64,000 nt of DNA from Aristolochia californica (Eukaryota > Streptophyta > Magnoliopsida > Piperales > Aristolochiaceae): the NCBI GenBank assembly GCA_029961685.1, contig JARWKL010000009.1:31369708-31433707 (forward strand). Direction: 5' to 3'. Shown piece by piece: positions 1-11,982 of the stretch (positions are counted from its first letter, which is position 1; each line of letters opens with the position of its first letter). Below the pieces are notes generated by a model. The model ran no database searches. It was not told the DNA's origin and saw only the letters and a program-made list of their open reading frames with translations. Made by a program: the position numbers and the translations under genes.

Positions 1-509
1 TCTTCACTTCTTTTGAATGTGTTATCTATCATCAAATGGAAGTTCCTAGCCAAGAGACATTCCAGGATATATTTAGGTTTCTTTCCAACGCTAAAGAAGG
101 CAGAAAAAAAAGAAAAAAAGAGGAGAGGGAGGGAAGGAGAATGTAACGATCCTTTTATTTAAAGAGTATAACAGTTAAAAGAGTATTATTCTGAAAGCGA
201 ACAGTTAAAAAATGTATAAAAGTAATGCTTTTAGTAAATGGCAAACTCAGTGTGCTCTTGTACCTAAAGAATAAACTTATCGCACCCTTTATATATAAGC
301 GTCTATTATGTTGTTGTTTATTTTGTCTGTCAATATTATTGATATCATTTGCTCACTATCATACAAGATTGTCTATTCAGGTCATATTTTTAAAATTCTT
401 TGGAGGTTTTAGTTTGTTGTATTTCTAATGGTTAACATAGTTCAGCTGGGTTGCGGGGAAGTGTTATTTAGCCTAACTTGCGTTGATCTGGATCACGATA
501 TTCTTGCAG
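1..509 (+). other. Probable intron upstream of the first visible RRM-gene exon
   Basis: This AT-rich stretch has no convincing exon. It ends in a pyrimidine tract and the acceptor CAG at 507-509, directly before the PWI-like coding exon, so it is read as intron of the partial RRM gene. Confidence 0.55.
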
Positions 510-1764
510 GAATATGTCATTGTTTTACTCAGAAATGGTAGACATAAACAGGAGGCACAGAACGAGCTGAATGTGTTTTTGGAAGAGGGCAGTGCTTCTT
601 TTGTATCCTGGTATGTCTACTTTCTCTCTGTCTCTCTCTGTTTGATGTGGCCTTGATCCTTCAAAGTAGATGGGAATTCTTTCACTTGGTCTTCTACATA
701 TTTATAAAACTGCTATTCATTGGGGCCTTGAGTAATTCATTTGGTGAGATCCTGTTTGTGCAGCCATCTCTCTTTCTTCATACAGACGTACATACTTATG
801 CATGTTACCAATGTGTGGACTACTCATGAAATTAACCTGTTTAGTACTAACATGTGATTACCATTTTGATACAGGCTATGGGACCATCTCTCTTCCAACC
901 TTCACCTTTATGCACAGCCTCTGGACTCTTGTCATGATGAGGCAGCTAAAAGCGAACATGTATTGGACCAAAAACCTGAGGTTCATAATGATCCAAAAGT
1001 GGTGTCTGGCGGTGGGACTTGTTCAAACTCTGATTATGATGGTGAAAGGCCTCTTACAGAAACTAGAAGCCGGCGCAATAGGGAATGGAAAGGCCTGGTG
1101 AGAGATGAGGCAGAGCCACCTCCACTTCGAAGCATTGAAATTGATTACTTCCATCCAGAGAAGAAGACCCAGCGAAGGCCAGGGCATTCAAAACGACCTC
1201 GTTCTCCTGTATCATGGGCCCAAAGGAAACGGACTCAGCAAGATGAATGGCAGATAACAAAGGTCAGTCCTCACATTCATATAAACTCATAACACACGTT
1301 TGCAATGGTCTGTCGTCTTATGCTGATAAATTCATATACACATGGATAGAGAGATGTAATCTGTTCTTCTTGTGTACGTTTTCTCTAATTGGATGGGTAA
1401 TACTTAATAGAGCTTGTACTGATGTTAATTGTCGATGTCTTTAGTTGTGGATGTAACTTAAAAGCATTCTAAAAGTCAAGGGTGGTGGATATGTACCATG
1501 CACATTGTTTATGGCTCATTGCGTTAGTCCCTCCCCTGCAGAATAATGATAATGTACCAGTCATACTAACTTAGCTTTCAGGTTAATCATATCTTAGGTC
1601 TCTATGAGTGGGTGTCACCATCACCCCCTCCTTCCTCTCCATTTTTCTAGTAAGATTTGAACTGAAAGCACATACTTTATGGTTCATTGTGTTTGTCCTT
1701 GTATTGCTCGTTGTTTGAGTCCAGTATGATCATGTGAGTTGTAGAGTGATCATGTGTAAGTTTA

Positions 1765-1807
<43 letters not shown>

Positions 1808-4800
1808 CTCCTCTCTTCCTCCCACTTATAATTAACACAATAGTGTCCGTGTTTTTCTAGAGTTACTAATGGTTCTTGGACATATGAATGGTGCTGTGAT
1901 AAACAGAGATGGCATATAATTTGTTAGTGGTGTTGACAAGTCTTTCTACTGGTTAAAGAAGAGATCCTTATACCAGGCTAAAACCAAATGCCTGGCTTTT
2001 GGTGGCTATCAGATAACTTTCATGTAGCTGGCTGTTACCCAGCTGTGTCATGTAGAAAATGAATGCTGCACCATTCTCTTCCTAACAAACTTTGTTCCAC
2101 TGTATCTGCTACTAGGAACTACTCCCTAAGAATGAATCAGTGTTACCTTCTTCTTGGTGGATCTAATATGCCCCCCTTGTTCTTATGTCCTCTTATAAGC
2201 ATGAGTAGGAAGGCCAACCTCAGTATCTGGACACATTGTCAGTGATATCTTTTAATTTTGCTGTTTTTATTCATGCAAATGTGTGAGTAACTTGTTGGAC
2301 TATTTTTGCTTGAAAATGTTGCTCTCTGCTGTCATACTTCTTGAATGGCTTATGTCTTGAGAGACATGAGATGTCTAGCTAATTGTACCCCATTACTGTA
2401 GAACAGTTAGAATATAGATGAAAAGTTGGTCCATGATTTGAAACCTTCACTGTTTTAATGAAAAATAAAGGTATTATATCTTCCCTGAAATGGACAATAT
2501 CTCAAAGAATATCAAATAAACTGAGAAATAATAAATCAAGGTTTTATTTAAAAAAAAAACATAATCTTCAGCTGTTCTAGTGAACTGGGGGGAATTTGGT
2601 AGAGTTAATTTTGCTGTTTTAGGGGGTCATATTTTAAAAAAAAAAGTAAAGAACCAGCAGGCAACATATATATGTTAAATACAATGAATATGAGAACCTA
2701 CAGAAAAACCAAAATTGCAGCAGGTTCTTCTCCAAATAAAATTGCTGGCTTGATTAAAACAAAAGAAAAATTCAATTTCCATGGCCCCTGGAAATGCCTA
2801 GGAAGAAAGAAAAGAAAAGAAAAGAAAAGAAAAGAAAAGAAAAATCTATCCCTTCTTCTAGTGAAAGCATGACACACTCTTGAAGCAAAATTTTCTGCAA
2901 GTCTTCTTCTGTCTCATCCTGATTAACTTTTTTTTCTGTCAGAAGGAGATGACGTCTGTTCAGCCTTCAATACATGCCCCTCGTCGGCTGCTCCAATTTG
3001 CAGTACGAGATGCAGTGAGTTCTTTAAGGTCTTCAAGTTTGAAGTCAGAACCAACAAGTAATCGACTTCGATCTGTGGTGGCTACTGCCACTGAAGATTC
3101 AATGGGTAAGCAGCCCAACCGGACAAGATCAATTGCAAGGGGCAATGCTCATGCCCTGGCAATGAAAGCTGCGGCTGAAGCTGCCCAGGATGCAATCAAT
3201 TTTAGAAATTCAGGAAATGTGTTTGACCGCTTGGGACATGCGGTGGACAGGATAGATGCTACCAACCAAGCATCAGAGTTTAGTAGACCTTCCACTTTAG
3301 ATGGAGTCGAGTATGGTGAATATCTTCCAACAGCGGAGTATCATGGGGAAATTGAAGGCGATGAGACAATGGTGGAGAAGGAAACTGGGTTGGCCTCTGA
3401 ATTTGCATCAGAAAATGATGAATATGAAGATGTGGCTCCTGTGCCAGCTCCCCTGAAGCACAGGATAATTGATTCTTCTCAGAGTGCTTCATCTGCAAAT
3501 AAGAAAGATTCACTTATGGTTCGGTACAGTGTTGCTCAAAATGTGGATGATGAAGTTGTTCAGAGAACTAGAATGAGCGATCAGGATCAGGCAAAAAATT
3601 CTCGCAAAATTGTGAATATTTCAGTGAATGTAAATACTTGGAAGCCACCACATTACCGGTCACAACCAGAGGTTAAAGAAGTAAAAAGCTGGCCAGTGTT
3701 TCAGGAGTGCGAGGTGGGTCCAGGCAAGTCCAGTGATCAGCCTGTGAAGGGAATCAGTACAGTTATGGTTGGTAATGACAATGTGAGTTGTGTTATTTCA
3801 GTTTGAAAATTTATACTTCTATTTTATTGGAGCACATTTCTGCTTTATTCCTATGTACTCTGTTGTGTTTTTTTAAATTCGTTTTTTTCGTTGTAACTTT
3901 TTTGTTTTATTTAAATATGTTACATTTTTTGTAGGAAATGTCCCAAGCAAACAATCAAAAGGGGGCCTTGAATAATGTGCAGGCTACTTCTGGTAAGAGT
4001 CTAAAGCATTCATTGGCATAAAATGTTAACTAGTTTGCTTTGTTCTATTCACCCTCTTTTCTCCCGTGTGTGGATGCACCCTGGCAGCACCTCGCTGTTG
4101 GAAACATTATCCCCCTTTCTACAGGTGTATCGCTCTCCCCTGGGGTTTTTCTAATGGAATCCTTGCTCATTTTTAACTTTTTTTTCCTGTTCTTTTTAAT
4201 CAACGCCAATTTTTTAGTTTACTGTCGGATTCATAACAGTCTTCTATTAGGATGTGGAATTAGTGTTATTGAGTTCTCCTGAACATAAATCTGCAAAATT
4301 TGAGTTGTCAGAGTTTAAGTACTTTTTTTTTCTTTAGTCTGTATTTTGATTTACCAGAATTATTTGCTGTGTTTTGTGAATATGGCCATCTTCTCCTGTT
4401 ATTTTCAGGTTCATATTCTGGTGTTCGTCCAACAGATGATGCCGAATCTCGGACCATTTTTATCAACAATGTAAGTATTTAGGAATGTATACGTGTTTAA
4501 ATTTGAAGAAAAAATATCATTCTTAATGTATTATTGAGTTGTCTATATTGGGTTTTGAAGGTTCATTTTGCTGCCACCAAGGACATGCTTTCTCGTCATT
4601 TCAACAAATGTGGTGAAGTATTGAAGGTGATCATTGTCACAGATGCTGCATCAGGACAACCTAAAGGGTTTGTCATCATAGTACCTTTTCATATGTTTTT
4701 TTATTCATTTTTTTGAAATTTTAAAACATTGATTGAATTTCTTCTCAGCTGTCATGTAAGAGGAGAGGAAAAAGACTTGCCTGTTAACATGTTATTCTTG

Positions 4801-6725
4801 TATGCTAATACACCTTCCCTGAATCAGGTCAGCTTTTATTGAATTCATGCGTAAAGAAGCAGCAGAGCTTGCATTATCACTTAATGGCACATCTTTTATG
4901 TCACGTGTGCTGAAGGTAAAATAAAGAAATTAGAACAAATGCTTTCGTTTGCTTTGAAACCTCAGTTTGTGAAAAGTCTATGCTTAAGTTGTTTATTTAC
5001 TTGGATCTAAATAGGCTGATGAGAAACCGACTCAAATTTTGGGTTACCAAGTTGGAACGGTAGTGAGGGTGGTTTAATGTGGAACCTGCCTGCTCACCCT
5101 GCCTCCCCACTTAAAGTGTGAACAGGGATGCAATCTCATTTCTGGGGCAGCAAAAGGTTGGATGAAAAAATCCATCTGGGGTGATCTATCCCCCTTTTGC
5201 AGCTTTGCTGCTTGGTGGTGGCGGGGGTGTTTTTTCATTCATTCTTTCTTGCAGAGAGAGAGTGGAAGGAGGGGAGGCTCCTCTCTTTCTGCTAAGATCT
5301 CTCTGTTGCAAAGAAAAGCCTCACTGCCTTTTGTTTCCTCCCCCTCCATCAACTCTCTCCTCGTGGTGAGATTAGGGCAGGGATGGTGGAGATGGGTTGA
5401 AAAGTCAATCCAATCACAGGGTGTTTTGGGGATGTGCTTGTGTCCTCAACCCCGTCATTGGATGGGGTGAGGTGTTGGGGTTAGCAGAGGGTGGGTTTTG
5501 TTTCCAAAACCTTGACACGCTACAATCCTTGTTGCCTAGTTTTTTTACGGTGAGTTTATGAAATTTCTCTTTCTCTCTGAGTTACCTTTCGTTCCTTTCT
5601 TACCCTCTTTCCCTCAAACCAACAGAACCATAGGGTTTTGTCTACTCATGAGTCTTTGAGCATTTTCTTGCTCTCCTTTTTTTGTATAGCTTCGATTCTT
5701 TAATGCTAGCATTTCAGAATTTTCCCAAAAAGAGGCCATAGCACCTTTAGTAAAATGGCCATGGGGTTGCTGAGAGCTGGAGAAAAGAGTTGTTTGTTCT
5801 TAGTAGTGGCCTAAATGTTGTTTTGAGGCTCCTGCATCAGCATTTCCTTTCCTTTCCTTTCCTTTTTTTATTTGGATTGAGCACAGGTTGATTTAATAGA
5901 ACTTTTAACGTTTAAATCAACTTGTCTGGTAGCTTCTGAAGCTGTAGACAATCATAATAAATTTACGGGGTCCTTTCTGAAAAGAAAAAATTTTACTTCT
6001 TGATCAAGGAAGAACGTGTCCTGTCATACTAAGTTAGTCCATCATAATTCCTACTAATGCTTATTTATAAACTATAATTCTTAATATCTTCTTAAAAAAT
6101 TTAATTTCCTTATTCTACTGATGACAAACAACATAAAAATCGTGGACACGAGTTTTGACAGACTATGGGATATGTCTCATAAAAAATATGAGACTAGAAA
6201 TGGTTTACGGTAGGATCATACAGCTCAATGAGCATTCAATTTCTTACTTTTCTTCCAGTCTATGCTTGTCTTTTGCCACGACAGGAAGTTATTTTCTCTT
6301 CATATTCTTGTAAATAGAAAAATTACAGAAAAAATCGTAGATAGTGATGTTCAGCTCTATGTATGGATTTGTTGGTCCCTTAACCTGTTGGTAGTAAAAT
6401 TTTGACCTAGTTTTGCATCCTGTAGGTTATCAGGAGAAATGCTGTTCAGAATGAAGCCGCTCCAGTGATGGGTTGGCCTCGTGTTGCCCGAGCTTCTCCT
6501 TTTGTTGCTAGGTTTGCTAGAATGCCCTTTCCGAGAGGCAGTCCAGGCGGTGGCATGCGAGGTCGCATACCTTTCAAAGTTGGGCCGCGTAGCTTGCAGT
6601 GGAAGCGCGAGACAACTTCTAATCCCAGTGGTTCTACATTGGGTATGGGAAGTGGAAGTCTTATCAACAATGTACCGTCTCCAACTGCACGAAGTCTTAC
6701 TTATGTTCGGCCAGAATTCAAATGA
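510..6725 (+). CDS. RRM RNA-binding protein with PWI-like N-terminal domain (5' partial)
   Basis: Eight coding exons are joined in frame: 510-610, 875-1262, 2943-3782, 3935-3992, 4409-4470, 4561-4667, 4828-4915 and 6426-6725. They give about 647 residues and end at TGA. The first exon opens in mid-protein (EYVIVLLRNGR) and runs into the next (SWLWDHL). This resembles the PWI-like N-terminal domain of Nab2/ZC3H14-type poly(A)-RNA-binding proteins. The start codon and roughly 40 residues should lie upstream of the window. A charged, low-complexity middle follows. The C-terminal RRM has RNP2 IFINNV and RNP1 KGSAFIEF, split over exons 5-7. The tail is Gly/Arg-rich (GGGMRGR, RSLQWKRE). The family relative I recall is Arabidopsis At3g12640. 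By family the role is nuclear poly(A)-RNA binding, but this is inference. Intron 7 is about 1.5 kb and looks ordinary. Splice sites were read by eye from GT-AG signals and frame continuity. Confidence 0.88.
1769..1804. repeat. (CT)n microsatellite in an intron
   Basis: About eighteen uninterrupted CT units lie inside the 1.7-kb intron between the second and third visible RRM-gene exons. The stretch then degrades into a C-rich tract. Confidence 0.9.
2804..2844. repeat. (AAAAG)n microsatellite near an acceptor site
   Basis: Roughly seven AAAAG pentamers lie about 100 bp upstream of the acceptor of the large third visible exon of the RRM gene (exon start 2943). Confidence 0.85.
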
Positions 6726-9184
6726 GTTATTAAGCTGCAGAGTAGAATATCACCTGTTTTGACGAGGGAGTTGAATAAGGAGCAGGCTGAGGTCTACAAT
6801 TCGAGTACTTCAGTAAGGAATTGTCGATGAGATTCTTGTGACGTTTTGGAGCGCTCCGCCCCCAGTGACATCCAGCATTTGAACGGATTGTAAAAGCTGT
6901 GAATAGGGTTGTAATGAATTTATTTGTTTTTCTTTCAGATATTTTTTAGGAAAAAAAGAGTAAAGATCTTTAAAACTTTTGTTTTTTTTTTCCAGTCTCT
7001 GCTAAGAGAAATTTTGGTGATGAAATTGGCATTAGCTTCAGCTTTTGCTGAAGGTCATATTTAGTGCATAACTTTGCTCAACTACTTCTACTAAACAACA
7101 TCTCTGCTTCAGTTTTGATTTGTAGTAAACAGGTAAAGGTAAAGAATTGTTATTTTTAAACTATGTTTCTTTATTATTCTTCACTCTTGTTTCCTAAACT
7201 TTTCTCAAACGTCCCATCTTCTGTCTGTTCTTCTTTCTCTCGTTTAAGCTTTGATATCTGAAACCCACAAATCTCTAGCTCTTCGTTGATAATCTCATCA
7301 TTTCAACTTTAATGATATCAGATAGGCTCACCCCTTCATGATGCCTGACGGACCCCCGAGACGGGCAGTAATGAAACGATTTAAGATTATTTTTTTTTGA
7401 CGCACTCCTCTCATCATGCATGACAAACTACCTCCTCTATCATCGAGCTCCCATCGACGAAGCCCAGCAGAAATTAAAAAGAGAAAGAAACACTGGTTCA
7501 AAGTAACTACTTCCTCCAGAAAAAAAAACACAAAAGAAAAAGGCCAGTTGGGTTCCCCTAAAGACGACTTTATCTGAGCTTAAAGTAATTCCTCTTTTTT
7601 AACTTTCTCCCCATGTAATGAGAGCTCCCTTAGAGGACAAAGCAGCACCAGGTCCGCTCCCCCTGAAAGCGCTGAAATCGTTAATATGGAGTGATCCAAA
7701 TTTCAATGGAGCTCTTATTTCGTAGTTGACTGTCTCAGTGCTCCCAACTCCTTTTCAATTTCACCGTATCGCTCCATAATCGATCATCATCAGTCCCGAT
7801 GAACTGAACTGAACAATTACCCATAAATAAATATTAAAAAGAATTATGAAAGGTTTAAAGGACAGCATGTGAAAGAAATACGAAATATCATTCTTTCTTC
7901 TTTAAAATAGGCTGGGAATGTCAATGGTGGCGATTTCAATTATTCACGGAAAGAGTACATTTAAGGTCTGTATTATTATTCCTGGAATTAGACGCCGTAA
8001 TCAGTTGATTCTGGTCAGTGGTCAGGTACTTTTGAGGGAAAGTTAAAAAGCAGACGGTGAGAGGCACTTATAATGACCAAATACAATCTTATGATGCGTT
8101 GTGAGAAGATCCGTTCCAGCCATTCAGACTCTTCAGAAGAGGGGATAATGATTCCTGTCCCTTCTTGTTGGTCGCTGTTCTTCGTCAATCTCATTCCGCC
8201 TGTCTGGAAAAACTGAGAATATTTTCAAATGGGTGAGGTGAAATGAGAGGAATGAATCATACCCACTCATGGTAAAAAAACAGTTTCGTTGCAATTGCAG
8301 TACACTGCTTGGAATTCGAAACTGGAATTGAATACAGAAAGCTTGCTTTCTAAACGGGGAAGGTCAATGAAACAAATGAGTTGCAGGCCCAAGGAAGATG
8401 TTTTGGGAAACACCTCAGTTCAGTCGATAATAATAATTTTAGCCTTCTCCTTGTCCTTAAAAATAGTTTTAGGAACGAAAAAGAAGAGTGCAGGACCGGG
8501 TGCCGACTTCTCCTCCGTTGCCGTTGAATGAAAAGGACGTGGACTTTTGTCTATTCCTCTGTCCAGATTTGTGATCCTGTCAGACCCGGTTCACGGGTCA
8601 TCATCCTCTTTTCACCAAATATTTCTAGTTTTCAAGACGTTTTGACCTCTCCCTTCCTCCCCTCCCGTCTTGTGAATGAGATTTGTGAAAGCTTTTCGAC
8701 GGCCGAAATGGGATTTCTTTGTTTTTTAAACTCTTTTTCCTGGTTTTAGTTGTTTAGTTTGATTTCGATGATATCATTCTTCGACTGATTGACTGGAATC
8801 AAGATTATTAAAAGCTTATCAGTCAAGTAGTTTACTATTTTTCCCTCTTGGATGACAACTTAAAGTTAATTACTGCCCTCTGCTGCTTTTTCAGAAGCTA
8901 CTGATCTTTGGATACTATATACTATATAGATTTGATTACACATTCTCGTCGTCCAGCGTGAGGAAGGATAAAAGAATCAACGAGGGCGGGAGGGCAGGCA
9001 CTCTGCAGCAGTCAGCAGCACTGGGCAGTGATGGATCTCTAAGTTCTCTGCTCACAAGCCAACAAAACCCCTTTCGTCTCTACTGGATTCTCCTCCATTA
9101 CTTCATCGTTTCAGGTCATCGGTTTCACAATTCGCCATACCATACAGGAGGAGGAAGGAAACGTGTGAAGCAGCTGCTGATTCA
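6726..9184. other. 3' region of the RRM gene and spacer before the LRR kinase
   Basis: The first few hundred bases are the likely 3' UTR of the RRM gene. The remainder has only short, unsupported reading frames and AT-rich stretches. A TATA-like ACTATATAG occurs near 8923-8933, about 255 bp before the LRR kinase start. It is a candidate core promoter and nothing more. No RNA gene or transposon was recognised. Confidence 0.5.
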
Positions 9185-11982
9185 ATGGCTTCCGTTTTTT
9201 CGTCCTTGTCTCTCTCCCTTGGTCTCTTCTTCTCTCTTGTTACTCTTGTCGTTTCTGTGTCGGAAAGGGATCTTCTTCTTGCCTTCAGAGCCTCCATTAT
9301 AGACCCCAAATCGTCTCTCTCCTCCTGGTCCAACGCTTCTGCCACCCACTTCTGTGACTGGACTGGAGTCACTTGTAATTCTGAATCTGCTACTTCCGTG
9401 GTTGCTCTCGACCTCAAGTCGCTCAATCTTTCCGGTAAAATATCTTCTTCCATCTGCCAACTACCTTTTCTCTCTCGACTCAGCCTTGCAAACAATTTCT
9501 TCAACCAACCCATACCCCTCCACCTCGCTCAATGTAAGTCCTTGCAGGCGTTAAATCTCAGCAGTAATCTCCTCTGGGGAACAATCCCAGATCAGCTATC
9601 GCTGTTGACTTCATTGAGTGAGCTCGATCTCAGCAAAAATCTTTTGCAGGGGCAGATTTCCAGCGGCTTGAGCTCTCTCAATAAACTTCAAGTTCTTAAC
9701 TTGGGGAGGAACTGGTTTTCAGGTATTGTGCCTTCCTCTGTCTTTGGAAACTTAACTGAGCTGATTCTTCTCGATTTATCTGAAAATCCGTCTCTCACTA
9801 GTGAGATTCCGGAAGAGATTGGAAAGCTTACGAAGCTGCAGAAGCTCTTTCTACAAAATTCTGGCTTCATTGGAGGGATACCCGATTCCTTTGTCAGTTT
9901 ACGAGGTCTCGTGATTTTGGATCTTTCTCAGAACAATTTAACCGGAAATGTACCTCTAGGACTTGGCTCCGGTTTGGAAAAAATTATCTATTTTGATATT
10001 TCACAGAATAAATTATCGGGATTTTTTCCTACTGGAATCTGTAATGGACAAGGCCTTACAGAGCTCAGTCTTCATACGAATTCCTTCTCTGGCCTGATTC
10101 CTGACTCGCTGCAAAACTGTGTAAATCTCGAGAGATTTCAGGTCCAAAACAATGAATTTGTGGGGACTTTTCCAACTGGGATATGGTCACTACCGAAGAT
10201 CAAGCTGATTAGAGCAGAGAGCAATAAATTTTCTGGTGAAATACCCAGCTCTGTGTCGTTGGCTCCTCAATTGGAACAACTTCAGATCGACAATAACAGT
10301 TTCATTGGCAAAATTCCTTTTACTCTGGGGGAAATTACTACTATGTACAGATTTTCTGCTTCTCTCAATGGTTTCTATGGCGAGCTTCCTGACAATTTTT
10401 GCAATTCCCCTGTTATGAGTATCATCAATCTTTCCCACAATTCGCTATCAGGTCCAATTCCAGAGCTTCGGAAATGCAGAAAGCTAGTCTCCATTTCTTT
10501 GGCGGAAAACAGTTTCTCCGGAAAGATCCCTTCTTCTTTGGCTGAGTTACCTGTTTTGACGTATATCGATCTCTCCAGTAATAATCTCACTGGTGAGATC
10601 CCTCAAGGGCTACAGAATCTAAAGCTTGCCCTGTTCAATGTATCTTTTAATCGCCTCTCTGGAGCTGTTCCCCTCTCCCTGATCTCTGGGCTTCCTGCTT
10701 CTTTCCTGCAAGGTAACCCAGACCTGTGTGGACCAGGATTACCCAGTCTCTGTGCCGATGAGAGGCCGAAAACAAAACCTGCGCGACCCACCGGATTGAT
10801 ATGTGCGCTTATAGCGACTGCATTAGCTGCCGGGATTCTAGTTGTGGGTGCTGTTTTTTTCGTATTTTATCGTTCTTCTCGGAGAAAATCTTTTCCGGGC
10901 AGTTTAAAGTGGGTCTTCTTCTATCCTTTGACGGTTACAGAACAGGATTTGGTGAAGGTACTTGAGGAGAAAAATTCGATTGCCCAGAGAGCTTGCGGCA
11001 AGGTTCATGTAGTCCCTCTTCCTACCGGAGAATTCGTGGCAGTGAAGAAGCTAATACATGCTGGAAGTGTGTCTTCCAAAGCGTTGAGGACGGAGATTAA
11101 AACTTTGGCCAAAGTCAGGCACAAGAACGTAGTCAAGCTAATGGGTTTCTGCTACTCGCATGATTTTGTCGTTCTGATTTACGAGTATTTACCCAAGGGG
11201 AGCTTGGGAGATTTGATTAAGAAACCGGGTTTCTCGTTAGATTGGGAGATTAGACTGAAGATTGCAGTAGGCATTGCTCGAGGTTTGGCTTATCTTCACA
11301 AGGATTATGTGCCACATTTGCTCCATAGGAATATGAAGGCGAGAAATGTTCTTTTGGACATGGATTTTGAAGCAAAGCTCACAGATTTTGGATTCGATCG
11401 AATCGTCGGAGAAGTCGCTTTGCTGGCTTCCATGGCGTCTGAATCGGGTGCTCATTGTTACTTGGCTCCTGGTTTGTCCCTCTTACATTTTCTTTTTTCT
11501 AGCTCCTGTTCTTTGATTCAAGGCTCCCCTGTTCGTTTGTAAATTTCGCGCTGCATTGAATTAGAAACTTAGTCAGAGATTCAGCCTGCAGATGCTAAAA
11601 TCTCCGTTGTTCTTTGACAGAGCTTGCGTGTAGTAAGAAGGCAACAGAGCAGATGGATGTTTACAGCTTCGGCGTGGTTTTACTAGAGCTCATAACAGGA
11701 AGAGCAGCTGATCGTCCCGACTGTGACAAACCCATGGACATTGCGAAGTGGGTCCGCAGCAAGATCAACATAGACAACGGATTCGTTCAAATTCTGGATC
11801 CCAAAATCTCAAATTCGTCGCAGGAAAACATGTTGGAGGCTCTCCAAATAGCTCTCCGTTGCATTTCAGTCATGCCAGAGAAGCGACCCACCATATACGA
11901 AGTCATCAGATCACTACAGTCGATCGAAACTGGAACCCGTTCTCTGAGGATCTGCTTCGGAGATTGTCCTCCTTCCTATTAG
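9185..11982 (+). CDS. LRR receptor-like protein kinase, probably inactive kinase (At5g06940-like)
   Basis: Two exons, 9185-11471 and 11621-11982, join as CCT G/AG to restore APE in YLAPELA. The product has 882 residues. Residues 1-25 form a hydrophobic signal peptide, followed by an LRRNT-type cap with CDWTGVTC. About 18-20 plant-type LRRs (LxxLxLxxNxLxGxIP) run to about residue 510. A membrane helix lies at about 536-562 and a kinase-like domain at about 590-870. The VAVKK lysine, the helix-C glutamate and DFG are present. The glycine-rich loop is degenerate (RACGKVHVV), and the catalytic HRD aspartate is replaced (LLHRNMKARN). Subfamily members such as Arabidopsis At5g06940 are described as probably inactive kinases. 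The role is likely ligand perception or scaffolding at the plasma membrane; the ligand is unknown. The single intron lies in the activation segment. Confidence 0.93.

Noticed and set aside
2672..2872. 66-codon frame over the AAAAG repeat
   Set aside because: It is intron sequence of the RRM gene, open only because of the Lys/Glu-coding repeat.
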